NCBI GenBank assembly: GCA_018436595.1
Contig: JAHDLC010000004.1
Span: forward strand, 60,954 to 124,953
Direction: 5' to 3'
DNA: 64,000 nt
DNA from: Synergistaceae bacterium
GTDB lineage: Bacteria > Synergistota > Synergistia > Synergistales > Aminobacteriaceae
Of the stretch, positions 16,542 to 26,304 are shown piece after piece. The notes under the pieces are model-generated. The model was given only the letters and a program-made list of their open reading frames with translations, did not search any database and had not been told where the DNA came from. The position numbers were made by a program, and so were the translations under genes. Position 1 is the stretch's first letter. The number at the start of each line of letters is the position of its first letter.

Positions 16542-18681
16542 ATACGGCATCAGGAAAGAAGAATTCGCCGCCGCCGAAGCCGCCCTCGGAAGGGAGCCCA
16601 ATGAATGCGAACTCAGGATCCTCGGTGTAATGTGGTCTGAGCACTGCAGCTACAAGTCCACGAAACACCTTTTGAAGCATTTTCCCACAAGGGGGCCGAA
16701 GGTCGTCCTCGGACCAGGTGAAAACGCCGGAATTGTCGACCTCGGGGACGGTCTGGGAGCGGCGTTCAAGGCGGAAAGCCACAACCACCCGTCAGCGGTG
16801 GCGCCCTACCAGGGAGCGGCCACCGGGGTCGGAGGCATCATACGGGATATTCTCGCCCTTGGGGCCAGGCCTGTGGCCTCCATGGACGGACTCTTCTTCG
16901 GAGACCCTGAGCATCCCAGAACCGGTCATCTGTCTGCGGGAATCGTGAAGGGGGTGGGAGACTACGGGAATGCCGTGGGTGTCCCCACCGTCGGAGGAAA
17001 AACAGTTTACGACCCATGCTACAACGAAAATCCCCTTCTCAACGCCTTCTGCATCGGCCTCGTTGAGCTGGACAAGATCGTCAGTTCCCAGACTGCCCGA
17101 CCGGGGCAGCTCGTGGTTCTTCTCGGCTCCAAAACGGGCCGTGACGGCATCGCCGGCGCCGCTTTCGCATCGGTGGAACTTTCGGAGGACGCGAAGGAAA
17201 GCAGGCCTTCCATACAGATCGGCGACCCCTTCGCTGAAAAAATGCTTATCGAGGCATGTCTTGAACTGAAGGAGAAAAACCTCATCGTCAGCATGCAGGA
17301 TATGGGTGCCGCCGGAATCACATCATCCTCGAGCGAGGTGGCGGCGAAGAGCGGTGTCGGCATGAAACTCCACTTCGACAGGGTGCCTCTTCGGGCTGCG
17401 GACATGGAGCCATGGGAGATCGCCCTCTCCGAATCCCAGGAAAGAATGCTGCTCATCGTCGCCCCGGAGCACATGGAAGAAGTCTCCTCGGTCGCGCGGA
17501 AATGGGAACTTGACTGCGCGGTCATCGGTGAAACAGAGGAGGGGGATGACTACTCCATTTTCTTCCATGGAGAAAAAGTCGCCTCCCTTCCCGCCACGCT
17601 CATAGGGGACGGGTGTCCCCCCATTCACTGGCCGTCGGAAAAGCCCGCCGATTTTGAAACAAGATGGGATTTCGACCTTGACGGACTTCCCGCTCCGGGA
17701 GACTGGAATGCCGCGATGCTTTCCCTTCTCGGAAACCCGTCCATGACCCCCAAACGCTGGATTTTCGAACAGTACGACTCCATGGTGCAGCTCAATACGG
17801 TCAGCGGGCCGGGACATCCGGTGAGCGTCCTCAGAATCAAGGGAAGAGAATCTCTCATTGGCCTGGTTTTCGATGCGGATCCCTGGAAATGCTGTCTCGA
17901 CCCGTTCAGGGGAGGAGCGGAAACGGTCGCGCGGACCGTACGGGCTCTTTCGGTTGCCGGCGCCGAGCCCCTCGGGCTGACGGACTGCCTCAATTTCCCG
18001 TCCCCCGAGGTTCCCGGACAATACTGGGCCCTGGAAGAATGCATCGAGGGAATGGCGGCAGCGTGCGGAGCCCTCGGCTGCCCAGTGGTCTCAGGGAACG
18101 TCAGCCTCTACAACGAAACGAAATCGGGAGCCATTCTGCCCACTCCCGTGGTGGGAACGGTGGGACTCATTCCTTCCCCCGAAGATTTCCTTCCCTGCGG
18201 CGCCTGGGAAGAAGGGGACCTCCTCTTTCTTGTGGGCCCCTGCAACCCATCCCTCGCGGGCAGCCTGTACATCCGGTCTCTCGGGAGGCCGGAGGCAGGG
18301 CGGCCTCTTGAATTCTCCGGTGAGGCCGAGAAGGACTTTTCTGAGAGGGCCCTCAGAACGGCCCGGAAAAAAGCGGCACACAGCGGACGGGCTCTTGCCG
18401 GAGGAGGACTTGCCGCGGCCCTGGCGAAGGACTCGGCGGAAAGCGGCTGCGGGGCCCGGATCGCCCTGGGGATCCCCACAAGAAAAGACGTGGTTCTCTT
18501 CGGCGAGGGAGGAGCCCGGGCACTGTATTCCGTTCCCATGTCCAGAGTGCCTCTCTTCAAAGCGATCTGGAGCGGATATCCCTGCCTTGAACTGGGGCGT
18601 GCCGGCGGTGACGTCCTTTCCGTCGGGGGTGCTTTCAGCCTGGCGGTTTCCCGAATACAGGAAATATGGAGGAATAACTGA
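16528..18681 (+). CDS. purL: FGAM synthase large subunit PurL (small type)
   Basis: Synthetase subunit that makes FGAM from FGAR, ATP and ammonia. The 717-residue size is that of the PurSQL-type enzyme, not the 1300-residue single-chain form. Recognisable parts are EHCSYKSTKHLLKHF near residue 34, FKAESHNHPSAVAPYQGAA and DMGAAGITSSSSEVAAKSG, and the repeated AIRS-like fold. ATG 16528 follows GAAAGGAGG and lies inside the purQ 3' end; the frame is open further upstream, but that would encode purQ-overlapping sequence unlike PurL. purF starts directly after its stop. Confidence 0.98.
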   Translation: MDFSKYGIRKEEFAAAEAALGREPNECELRILGVMWSEHCSYKSTKHLLKHFPTRGPKVVLGPGENAGIVDLGDGLGAAFKAESHNHPSAVAPYQGAATGVGGIIRDILALGARPVASMDGLFFGDPEHPRTGHLSAGIVKGVGDYGNAVGVPTVGGKTVYDPCYNENPLLNAFCIGLVELDKIVSSQTARPGQLVVLLGSKTGRDGIAGAAFASVELSEDAKESRPSIQIGDPFAEKMLIEACLELKEKNLIVSMQDMGAAGITSSSSEVAAKSGVGMKLHFDRVPLRAADMEPWEIALSESQERMLLIVAPEHMEEVSSVARKWELDCAVIGETEEGDDYSIFFHGEKVASLPATLIGDGCPPIHWPSEKPADFETRWDFDLDGLPAPGDWNAAMLSLLGNPSMTPKRWIFEQYDSMVQLNTVSGPGHPVSVLRIKGRESLIGLVFDADPWKCCLDPFRGGAETVARTVRALSVAGAEPLGLTDCLNFPSPEVPGQYWALEECIEGMAAACGALGCPVVSGNVSLYNETKSGAILPTPVVGTVGLIPSPEDFLPCGAWEEGDLLFLVGPCNPSLAGSLYIRSLGRPEAGRPLEFSGEAEKDFSERALRTARKKAAHSGRALAGGGLAAALAKDSAESGCGARIALGIPTRKDVVLFGEGGARALYSVPMSRVPLFKAIWSGYPCLELGRAGGDVLSVGGAFSLAVSRIQEIWRNN

Positions 18682-20055
18682 ATGTGCGGTATTTTCGGCG
18701 CCTACTCCCCCATGGGCAAAAAGGTCCTGGAGGATGTTTACCTTGGCCTCTACGCTCTCCAGCATAGAGGGCAGGAGGCTGCGGGAGTGGCATGGGTCAA
18801 TTCCCAGGGCCGGATTTCCTCCATCAAGGGAGCCGGTCTGGTCCACCTGGCCCTGAACCAGGCGGAACTTGCAGCCGTGGAGACATCCTGTGCCATCGGC
18901 CACGTCCGGTATTCAACCGCAGGGGGATCTGAACTGGCGAATGCCCAGCCGCTCACGGCGAGCACCTCGAAAACTTCCCTTGCCGTGGCTCACAACGGAA
19001 ACCTGACCAATGCGGGGGGAATCAAACTTTTCCTTGAAAACAGGGGGGCCATCTTCCATTCTGCCACCGATACGGAAGTCATCCTTCACCTCATGGCCCA
19101 CCAGCCCCACAAGGAATCCCTGGACGCACTGCTGGATTCTCTCACCAGACTGAGGGGAGCCTACTCCCTCGCCATGGTTGTGGGCCAGGACCTTGTGGCC
19201 GCCAGGGATCCCTGGGGATTCCGGCCGCTTGTCATCGGACAGCGGGATGACGTTTTTTACGTCTCCTCGGAAACCTGTGCCCTGAACCTTGTAGGCGCAT
19301 CGGTGGTCCGGGAAGTGCAGCCAGGAGAGGTGGTCATCTTCGGCCGGAAGGGCATGGATTCAATCCCCATTCCGGTGGAAGTAAAACGCCGGTACGGATG
19401 TGCCTTTGAATTCGTCTATTTTGCCAGGCCCGACAGCGTCATCAGCGGGCGCTCGGTCTACGAAGTCAGGAAAGAGCTGGGAAGGAAACTTGCCGACCGG
19501 GCCCCCTGCCCCGAAGCCCACCTCGCCACGGGGATGCCGGACAGCGGCACCATCGCAGCCCTGGGCTACGCCGAAAAAAGCGCCACTCCATACGAACAGA
19601 CCGTAGTGAGGAACAGGTACGTCGGCAGGACCTTCATCGAACCGACCCAGCGGGTCAGGGAACTCGGCGTGAGAATCAAACTCAACCCCATAACGGAGGT
19701 ACTGTCGGGGAAGAACGTTGTCGTGGTGGACGACTCCATCGTCCGCGGAACCACATGCCAGAGGATGATCTCCATGATAAAGGCATGCGGCGCAAACCAG
19801 GTCCATGTCAGGATTTCCTCCCCGCCGGTCCGGTTCCCGTGCTATTACGGCATCGATACGCCGACGAGGGTGGAACTTGCCGCGGCCCGGATGAACCTCC
19901 GGCAGCTCGAACGGGAGGTGGGCGCGGATTCCCTCTCCTACATCACCGAGGAGGACCTCATCGAGGCGATCGGCCTTCCCTGCGGCGAGGTCTGCACGGC
20001 CTGCTTTTCCGGCCAGTACATGGAGGGAGGAGAAGATCATGAACCTGAACTATAG
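18682..20055 (+). CDS. purF: Amidophosphoribosyltransferase (Fe-S type)
   Basis: First committed step of purine synthesis: PRPP and glutamine to phosphoribosylamine. The 457-residue product begins MCGIFGAYSP, so the nucleophile Cys2 follows the initiator Met with no propeptide to remove. The PRPP loop is VVVDDSIVRGTT. Cysteines in YGCAFEFVYFARPDS, RFPCYYGIDTP and CTACFSGQY match the four Fe-S ligands of the Bacillus enzyme, so an oxygen-labile [4Fe-4S] cluster is expected. Feedback by purine nucleotides is usual for the family. The 3' end overlaps purM by 17 bases. Confidence 0.98.
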   Translation: MCGIFGAYSPMGKKVLEDVYLGLYALQHRGQEAAGVAWVNSQGRISSIKGAGLVHLALNQAELAAVETSCAIGHVRYSTAGGSELANAQPLTASTSKTSLAVAHNGNLTNAGGIKLFLENRGAIFHSATDTEVILHLMAHQPHKESLDALLDSLTRLRGAYSLAMVVGQDLVAARDPWGFRPLVIGQRDDVFYVSSETCALNLVGASVVREVQPGEVVIFGRKGMDSIPIPVEVKRRYGCAFEFVYFARPDSVISGRSVYEVRKELGRKLADRAPCPEAHLATGMPDSGTIAALGYAEKSATPYEQTVVRNRYVGRTFIEPTQRVRELGVRIKLNPITEVLSGKNVVVVDDSIVRGTTCQRMISMIKACGANQVHVRISSPPVRFPCYYGIDTPTRVELAAARMNLRQLEREVGADSLSYITEEDLIEAIGLPCGEVCTACFSGQYMEGGEDHEPEL

Positions 20056-21037
20056 GGACGCGGGAGTGGACATCCCTCTTGCGGACCAATGGGTAGGGAG
20101 CATCAGGAATATCGTCCGGTCCATGCCGGCCGATCCGAACGTGCTGGGTGGTATAGGCGGCTTCAGCGGGCTGTACAGAATTCCCGGCGGGCTCGTCCTC
20201 GCGGGGTGCTGCGACGGCGTGGGAACGAAAATCGAAGTGGCCAAGGCAGCGGGAAAGTTCGACGGGATCGGCCAGGACCTGGTGGCCATGAACGTGAACG
20301 ATCTTGTCACGTGCGGCGCCCGGCCTCTCTTCTTCCTCGACTACATCGCCTGCGGAAGGCTGAATCCCGGGATTCTCGCCCCTATCGTGGAAAGCGCGGC
20401 CCGGGCCTGCCGGGAGAGCGGATGCGCCCTCCTCGGCGGGGAGACAGCGGAAATGCCGGGTACCTACAACGAAGACGGGCTGGATCTTGCGGGGTTTTCC
20501 GTCGGCATGCTCCGGGAAGAGGAAATAATCGACGGAAGCAGGATCGCCACCGGCGACGCCGTCGTCGGCATTTCGAGTTCAGGAGTGCACAGCAACGGGT
20601 TTTCCCTCGTCCGGAGGGCCCTTTTCTCTTCCGAAAACCCTTGTGGTCTTTCCGACACGCCGGAAGTGCTGGAGGGAAAAACACTCGGCGAGAGCCTCCT
20701 TGTTCCAACCAGGCTGTATGTCTCCGTCGCCCTCGAGGCCGCGCGCTCCGGGCTGGTGGGAGGCATGGCCCACATCACCGGCGGGGGGCTCTATGACAAC
20801 ATCCGCCGGGTCGTCCCCGAAAACCTTTCCCTGTCAATACATTACGGTGCCTGGCCCCGTCCTCCCATTTTCACCCTTCTCCGGGACCGGGGAATCGACG
20901 AGAGCGAAATGCGCAAAGTCTTCAATCTGGGCATCGGTTTTGCATTCATCGTCAGGAAAGAGAATCTCCCGGAGTTTCTCTCCCTTCTTGAAGGTCTGGG
21001 AGAAAAGGGGTATGTCATCGGCGGGGTCTCGGCATGA
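20039..21037 (+). CDS. purM: AIR synthetase
   Basis: Closes the imidazole ring: FGAM and ATP to AIR. It is 332 residues, usual length. Motifs include CCDGVGTKIEVAKAAGKFDG, GQDLVAMNVNDLVTCGARPL and GGETAEMPGTY. The ATG lies inside the purF end with GGAGGAGAAG upstream, and the stop overlaps purN in an ATGA, so translation is coupled through purF-purM-purN. Confidence 0.98.
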   Translation: MNLNYRDAGVDIPLADQWVGSIRNIVRSMPADPNVLGGIGGFSGLYRIPGGLVLAGCCDGVGTKIEVAKAAGKFDGIGQDLVAMNVNDLVTCGARPLFFLDYIACGRLNPGILAPIVESAARACRESGCALLGGETAEMPGTYNEDGLDLAGFSVGMLREEEIIDGSRIATGDAVVGISSSGVHSNGFSLVRRALFSSENPCGLSDTPEVLEGKTLGESLLVPTRLYVSVALEAARSGLVGGMAHITGGGLYDNIRRVVPENLSLSIHYGAWPRPPIFTLLRDRGIDESEMRKVFNLGIGFAFIVRKENLPEFLSLLEGLGEKGYVIGGVSA

Positions 21038-21618
21038 CATCCTTTGCCGTCCTCATCTCCGGACGGGGGACGAACATGGCGGCCATCGCCCGGGCGGTGG
21101 CCGGAAACAGGCTGAAAGCCCGCCTGAAGTTTGTCGCGAGCGACAACCCCGGTGCGGCCGGACTTGATGTTGCAAGAAAATTCGGGTACCGGGCGGAAAT
21201 TCTCGATTACGAAAAGGAAGGCAGATCAGGGGCGGAACGGCAGCTTGTCCGCCTCTGCTCCCTGAATAAAGTTGAGTGGATTGTCCTCGCCGGCTTCATG
21301 CGCATCCTCTCTCCAGAATTCGTTGCCGCCCACAGAGGCCGTATCGTGAATATACACCCCTCTCTTCTTCCCTCTTTTCCAGGCCGGGACGGTATAGGGG
21401 ATGCATGGAAGTACGGGGTCAAAATTACCGGAGTAACGGTCCACCTGGTGGACGAAGGCATCGATTCCGGCCCCATTCTGGCCCAGAAGGCAGTTCCCGT
21501 CCGACCCGCCGATACACCAGAATCCCTGGAGAAGCGAATCCACAGGGTGGAGCACGGACTCTACTGGAAAACCCTCGCGGCACTTTTTTCCGGAGTCACC
21601 GTATCTGAAAGGAGCTGA
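21034..21618 (+). CDS. purN: GAR formyltransferase (10-formyl-THF dependent)
   Basis: Transfers the formyl group of 10-formyltetrahydrofolate to GAR. The 194-residue product has FAVLISGRGTNMAAIARAV at the N-terminus and the catalytic region VNIHPSLLPSFPGRDGIGDA, with Asn, His and the later Asp of VHLVDEGIDSGPI. The ATGA overlap with purM indicates coupling. No formate-dependent purT is visible in the window. Confidence 0.97.
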   Translation: MTSFAVLISGRGTNMAAIARAVAGNRLKARLKFVASDNPGAAGLDVARKFGYRAEILDYEKEGRSGAERQLVRLCSLNKVEWIVLAGFMRILSPEFVAAHRGRIVNIHPSLLPSFPGRDGIGDAWKYGVKITGVTVHLVDEGIDSGPILAQKAVPVRPADTPESLEKRIHRVEHGLYWKTLAALFSGVTVSERS

Positions 21619-21622
21619 AACA

Positions 21623-23146
21623 ATGAAAGGCAAAAAAGCGCTTCTCTCCGTTTTCGACAAGACGGGAATCGTCCCGTTCGCGGAAGGACTTGTCTCCCTG
21701 GGCTGGGAACTGCTTTCAAGTTCCGGAACGGCCGATCATCTCAGGAAAGCCGGTCTGGCCGTCACAGAAGTCTCCGACGTCACCGGGTACCCCCATATTC
21801 TCGGAGGCAGGGTGAAAACCCTCCACCCCCTCGTCTTCGGAGGAGTTCTCGCCCGGAGGGACGTTGAGGAAGACATGAAGGAGACGGAACAGTTCGGCAT
21901 TCCCCTGCTCGACATGATCGTCTGCAACCTCTACCCCTTCGAAGAGACAGCCCGCCGTGATCCCGAGCTGGACGAGCTTCTTGAGAACATTGATATCGGG
22001 GGAGTTTCCCTTTTGAGAGCCGCCGCCAAAAACTACCGGCAGGTCGTCGTGTTGACGGACCCCGCCGATTACGGCAGCATCGTGGCCGAACTCCGGTCCG
22101 AAGGAGATGTTTCCCAGGAAACCAGGCAGATGCTGGCAGTAAAGGCCTTCCGCTCAACCTCTGCCTACGATGCCGCCATCGTCGACGGACTTGCGGAGGC
22201 GACCGGCAGCACTCCCTCTTGTCTTCCTGACAAAATGCCCCTTGCCTTTGTGAAGAAGCAGGATCTCCGGTACGGTGAAAACCCCCACCAGGAAGCGTCC
22301 CTTTACCTGCCCTCCCTGGCTGACCTGCCGTGGGAACAGATCTCCGGCAAGCCCCTATCCTACAACAATATCCTCGACACCGACTGCGCCATGAGAGGAT
22401 GCGCCCTCCTCCAGGACTGCTGCGGAGCCCTGGTGATCAAACACACAACCCCCTGCGGCATGGCCTGCGGTTCCTCTCCGCGGGAAGCCTACGAGAAGGC
22501 GGTGGGATGCGATCCTGTTTCGGCTTTCGGAGGAGTGGTGGGTATATCGAAAAAAGTGGACATGGAAACGGTGCTCTCCATAGCTGACCGGTTCACCGAG
22601 GTGCTCGTCGCCCCTGATTATGACGATCAAACGGTGGAAATCCTCAGGGAGAAGAAGCCCTCCCTCAGGGTGCTCCGATGGAAAGGCGGCAGGGTATCGC
22701 CCCTGCAGTTCACCGGAACCTGGAGCGGCCTCCTGGTCCAGCAGGACAGCCTTCCTCCCCTTCCCGATAAGGGCGAATGGATAGGAAAGCCGCGGCCTGA
22801 CCTCTGGGAAGACCTTCTCTTTGCGTGGAAAGTGGCCGCCCTTTCCAAGAGCAACGCCATCTCCATCGTGAAGAACCGGGAAGCGGTGGGTATAGGAAGA
22901 GGTTTCTGCAGCAGGCTGCACGCAGTTGACTTTGCCGTGAGGCAGGCGGGAGAAAAGGCACGGGGAGCCGTACTGGGCTCCGATGCCTTCTTCCCCTTCT
23001 CCGACGGTGTCGAGGCGGCTGCGGACGCAGGCATCGAGGCGATCATCCAGCCCGGCGGATCAGTACGGGACAGCGAAGTCTTCTCATCCGCCGAAAAGCT
23101 CGGCATTTCCATGTTCATCAGCGGATGGCGCACATTCCGCCATTGA
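21623..23146 (+). CDS. purH: Bifunctional AICAR transformylase / IMP cyclohydrolase
   Basis: Catalyses the last two steps to IMP. The 507-residue product has the N-terminal IMP cyclohydrolase (about 1-145: LLSVFDKTGIVPFAEGLVSL, GGRVKTLHPLVFGGVLARRD) and the C-terminal transformylase (LRYGENPHQEASLY and the catalytic KHTTPCGMACG with Lys/His). AAAGGAG precedes ATG 21623, four bases after the purN stop. Confidence 0.98.
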   Translation: MKGKKALLSVFDKTGIVPFAEGLVSLGWELLSSSGTADHLRKAGLAVTEVSDVTGYPHILGGRVKTLHPLVFGGVLARRDVEEDMKETEQFGIPLLDMIVCNLYPFEETARRDPELDELLENIDIGGVSLLRAAAKNYRQVVVLTDPADYGSIVAELRSEGDVSQETRQMLAVKAFRSTSAYDAAIVDGLAEATGSTPSCLPDKMPLAFVKKQDLRYGENPHQEASLYLPSLADLPWEQISGKPLSYNNILDTDCAMRGCALLQDCCGALVIKHTTPCGMACGSSPREAYEKAVGCDPVSAFGGVVGISKKVDMETVLSIADRFTEVLVAPDYDDQTVEILREKKPSLRVLRWKGGRVSPLQFTGTWSGLLVQQDSLPPLPDKGEWIGKPRPDLWEDLLFAWKVAALSKSNAISIVKNREAVGIGRGFCSRLHAVDFAVRQAGEKARGAVLGSDAFFPFSDGVEAAADAGIEAIIQPGGSVRDSEVFSSAEKLGISMFISGWRTFRH

Positions 23147-23160
23147 GGGGGCAAAGGGCT

Positions 23161-24450
23161 ATGACAAACGTCCTGGTTATCGGCAGCGGGGCCAGGGAAC
23201 ACGCCATAGTGTGGGCCCTTTCGAAATCAGGGGCTGTGGGAACCGTTCATGCGGCACCCGGAAATGCCGGCATGGCACCTCTCGCTGTTCTTCACCCTTC
23301 AACCGGTCTGACCGCCGGGGAGCTTCTCCCCGTTCTGCGGGCTTATTCCATCAGCCTTGTGGTCATCGGCCCGGAAGTTCCTCTTGTGGCCGGCCTGGCG
23401 GATGACCTCCGGAATGAGGGCCTTTCCGTATTCGGTCCCGGAAAGGCCGGAGCCATGCTGGAAGGCAGCAAGCTCCACGCAAAGAAATTTCTGGAGAGGC
23501 ACGGCATCCCCACGGCACCGTGGGATCTATGCTCCACCATGGAGGAAGTACTGGCAGCCCTTGAAAAACGCCGGGCTCCCTTTATCGTCAAAGCCGACGG
23601 ACTTGCCGCGGGCAAGGGCGTGGTTGTCGCCTCTTCCATGGAAGAAGCGATACAGGCCGCCCGGAGAATGATCGAAGAGGGCATCCTGGGGGAATCGGGC
23701 AGGAAGGTCATCGTGGAAGACGCCCTGGAGGGAGAAGAACTGACCGTCCTCGCCGTCACCGACGGCCAGACCTGGAGGATGCTTCCCCCAAGCCAGGATC
23801 ACAAAAGGGTTTTTGACGGCGATGCCGGGCCGAACACCGGCGGAATGGGTGCCTACGCCCCCGTACCCTGGGCCGGCAAATCCCTGCTCGACAGGATTCA
23901 AAAGATGATTCTCGAGCCCACATTCCTTGGCCTGAAGGCGGAAGGCGTACCGTACTGCGGCATTCTCTACGCGGGATTGATGATAGGTCCGGACGGAATG
24001 CCCAGGGTCATCGAGTACAACGTCCGGTTCGGAGACCCCGAAGCCCAGGTTGTGCTTCCTCTTCTTGAAGGAGATTTCGGGGAGATGATCATCGCCTGCT
24101 GCGAGGGAAGGCTGAGCGATTTTTCGTACCGTGAGCCCCTTCGCTGGGCTGCCGACGTGGTTCTGGCTTCGGGAGGATATCCCGGTCCATTCGAAAAAGG
24201 AAAAATAATATCAGGGCTGGACGAAGCGGCGAAAATGCAGAATTTTGTTGTTTTTCACGGGGGTACCGCCCTGGATCCGGAAGGACGCCTCATCACCTCC
24301 GGAGGCAGGGTTCTCAGCGCCGTAGGACTGGGAAACACTCTGGAGGAAGCCATCGCAAAGGCCTACGAAGGAGCTTCAGAAATCTGTTTCGAGAACATCC
24401 ATTTCAGAAAGGACATCGGGCGAAAGGCATTTCTTCGAGGGAGGAATTGA
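23161..24450 (+). CDS. purD: GAR synthetase
   Basis: ATP-grasp ligase joining phosphoribosylamine and glycine. The 429-residue product shows NVLVIGSGAREHAIVWAL, the ATP-grasp motifs PFIVKADGLAAGKGVVVASS and DHKRVFDGDAGPNTGGMGAY, and RFGDPEAQVVLPLL. I start at ATG 23161, 14 bases after the purH stop, with AAAGGG upstream; an in-frame extension to 23125 lies within purH. Confidence 0.97.
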   Translation: MTNVLVIGSGAREHAIVWALSKSGAVGTVHAAPGNAGMAPLAVLHPSTGLTAGELLPVLRAYSISLVVIGPEVPLVAGLADDLRNEGLSVFGPGKAGAMLEGSKLHAKKFLERHGIPTAPWDLCSTMEEVLAALEKRRAPFIVKADGLAAGKGVVVASSMEEAIQAARRMIEEGILGESGRKVIVEDALEGEELTVLAVTDGQTWRMLPPSQDHKRVFDGDAGPNTGGMGAYAPVPWAGKSLLDRIQKMILEPTFLGLKAEGVPYCGILYAGLMIGPDGMPRVIEYNVRFGDPEAQVVLPLLEGDFGEMIIACCEGRLSDFSYREPLRWAADVVLASGGYPGPFEKGKIISGLDEAAKMQNFVVFHGGTALDPEGRLITSGGRVLSAVGLGNTLEEAIAKAYEGASEICFENIHFRKDIGRKAFLRGRN

Positions 24451-24452
24451 AG

Positions 24453-24983
24453 ATGAGTGACGAGAGATCAACACCCGAAATCGGCATCCTGCTCGGATCG
24501 AAATCCGACCTGGCACTGGTGAAGAAGGTCGAGGACGTTTTTTCCTACTTCGGCGTGACGTGGGAAATTTCCGTTGCGTCGGCCCACAGGACCCCGGAAG
24601 ATGTGGCGCGCTACGCCTCCAGAGCGAGAGAACGGGGCATACGGGTCCTGGTGGCGGCAGCGGGGCTTTCCGCCGCCCTTCCCGGGGTTGTCGCAGCCCA
24701 TACTACTCTTCCCGTGATCGGAATTCCGGTGAATGCGGGGTCCGTAGGAGGAATTGACGCCCTCCTTGCCGTGGCCCAGATGCCACCCGGCGTTCCCGTC
24801 GCATCGGTGGGAATCGACGGGGTAAAGAACGCCGCCCTTTTCGCTGTAAGGATACTGGGCCTTCACAGGGAGGATATCGCGGCCAGGCTCGGAGAATGGT
24901 CTGAAAAGGAAAAGGAAGGGGTCCGCTCGGTAAGGAAAGATCTCAGCGGTCTCCCCTGCCCGCCTGAAGACGTCTTTTCCTGA
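24453..24983 (+). CDS. purE: PurE-type 5-(carboxyamino)imidazole ribonucleotide mutase
   Basis: Makes CAIR, the substrate of PurC. The 176-residue product has ILLGSKSDLALVKKVEDVF and the catalytic SVASAHRTPEDVARYA. LPVIGIPVNAGSVGGIDALL looks like class I PurE, which needs PurK to form N5-CAIR; PurK is not in this operon. If none exists elsewhere, the enzyme would have to use AIR and CO2 directly (class II). ATG 24453 with GGAGG upstream is preferred over TTG 24447. It ends the operon. Confidence 0.95.
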   Translation: MSDERSTPEIGILLGSKSDLALVKKVEDVFSYFGVTWEISVASAHRTPEDVARYASRARERGIRVLVAAAGLSAALPGVVAAHTTLPVIGIPVNAGSVGGIDALLAVAQMPPGVPVASVGIDGVKNAALFAVRILGLHREDIAARLGEWSEKEKEGVRSVRKDLSGLPCPPEDVFS

Positions 24984-25006
24984 CGAAACGTCTGTTTGGG
25001 CTGCAA

Positions 25007-25039
25007 AAGACCGGGGTCTCCCTGGGAGGCCCCGGTCTT
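25007..25039. terminator. Bidirectional terminator between purE and argG
   Basis: A 10-bp stem, AAGACCGGGG with CCCCGGTCTT, separates the convergent purE and argG genes. On the minus strand the stem runs into TTTTGC; on the plus strand a T5 follows after a short gap. Confidence 0.75.
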
Positions 25040-25058
25040 CATGACTATTTTTAAACCG

Positions 25059-26285
25059 TTACTGGGCGGAAATCTCGATGGCTTCCTTGGACTCGTGCAC
25101 CTGCCTCCATGTCTTGATGGGAAGTCCCCATATCTTGATGAAGCCCACGGCGGCGCTGTGGTCGAAAGCGTCTCCCTCCGAGTAGGTGGCAAGGGTGTGG
25201 CTGTAGATGGAATCCAGAGACTTCATGCCCCTCACTACCGCTTCTCCCTTGTAGAGCCTGACTTTCACGAGGCCGGACACATACTCCTGGGTCGTTTCGA
25301 TAAAGGAGTTGATGGCGTCCTTCAGGGGTGAGAACCAGTACCCTTCATAGGTCAGTTCGCTGAACTTTACCTCAAGCTCTTTTTTGGCCGCAATGACTTT
25401 TTTGTCAAGGGTCAGGGTCTCAAGAGCCCGGTGTGCGTTGATCAGGGTAATGGCCGCCGGACATTCGTAGACTTCCCTGCTCTTGAATCCGACAAGCCGG
25501 TCTTCAACCATATCGATCCTTCCGACTCCGTGCCGTCCTGCCCTGGCGTTCAGCGTTTCGATGAGGGTCGGACCGTCCATCTTCACGCCGTCAAGGGCTG
25601 CGGGTACCCCCTTGTTGAAGGCTATCTCAACGTATTCTGGTTCATCGGGGGCATCCCACGGATCGACGGTCAGGGTGTAAGCGTCCGAAGGAGGCTCATT
25701 CCAGGGATCCTCGAGAATGCCGCATTCGATGGACCTGCCCCAGATATTGTCGTCGATGCTGTAGGGAGAGGCAGCCGTTGCCAGCACGGGAATGCCGTGG
25801 GCCTGGGCGTACTCCATCTCCGCCTCGCGGGTGAAGTGCCAGTCCCGGACGGGGGCAAGCACCTGCAGCGCGGGATTGAGCGCATTGGTGCAGACCTCGA
25901 TACGGACCTGGTCCTGGCCTTTTCCGGTGCAGCCGTGAGCAACGGCAACTGCTCCTTCCTTCTTCGCGATCTCCGCCATGACCTCAGCGATGAGAGGCCG
26001 CGAAAGGGCCGAGTTCAGGGGGTAGGTGCTCTGGTACATGCCGTTTGCCTTCAGGGAGGGCCATACGAATTTGTCCACGAAGACCTTCTTGAGGTCGAGA
26101 ACATAGGCTTTCACCGCTCCGCTCCGCAGTGCCTTGTTTTTCGCCGCCTCGAGGTCAACCGCCTGCTGGCCCACGTCGGCGGTCATGGTGACCACGTCGT
26201 ACCCCTGTTCCGTGAGCCACATGACGGCCACGGACGTATCAAGACCACCGCTGTACGCCAGAACCACTTTGCCCTTTTTCGACAT
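25059..26285 (-). CDS. argG: Argininosuccinate synthase
   Basis: Joins citrulline and aspartate with ATP to make argininosuccinate in arginine synthesis. The 408-residue product begins MSKKGKVVLAYSGGLDTSVA with the PP-loop SGGLDTS, then HGCTGKGQDQVRIEV and YSIDDNIWGRSIECG. I start at ATG 26285 with TGGAGGG upstream; an in-frame reading to 26372 would run into the leader terminator. It stands alone: argH and other arg genes are not next to it. Expression is predicted to be set by the T-box leader just upstream, so that uncharged tRNA-Arg would turn it on. Confidence 0.97.
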   Translation of the reverse strand: MSKKGKVVLAYSGGLDTSVAVMWLTEQGYDVVTMTADVGQQAVDLEAAKNKALRSGAVKAYVLDLKKVFVDKFVWPSLKANGMYQSTYPLNSALSRPLIAEVMAEIAKKEGAVAVAHGCTGKGQDQVRIEVCTNALNPALQVLAPVRDWHFTREAEMEYAQAHGIPVLATAASPYSIDDNIWGRSIECGILEDPWNEPPSDAYTLTVDPWDAPDEPEYVEIAFNKGVPAALDGVKMDGPTLIETLNARAGRHGVGRIDMVEDRLVGFKSREVYECPAAITLINAHRALETLTLDKKVIAAKKELEVKFSELTYEGYWFSPLKDAINSFIETTQEYVSGLVKVRLYKGEAVVRGMKSLDSIYSHTLATYSEGDAFDHSAAVGFIKIWGLPIKTWRQVHESKEAIEISAQ

Positions 26286-26304
26286 GAAAATCCCTCCAGG
26301 ATAC

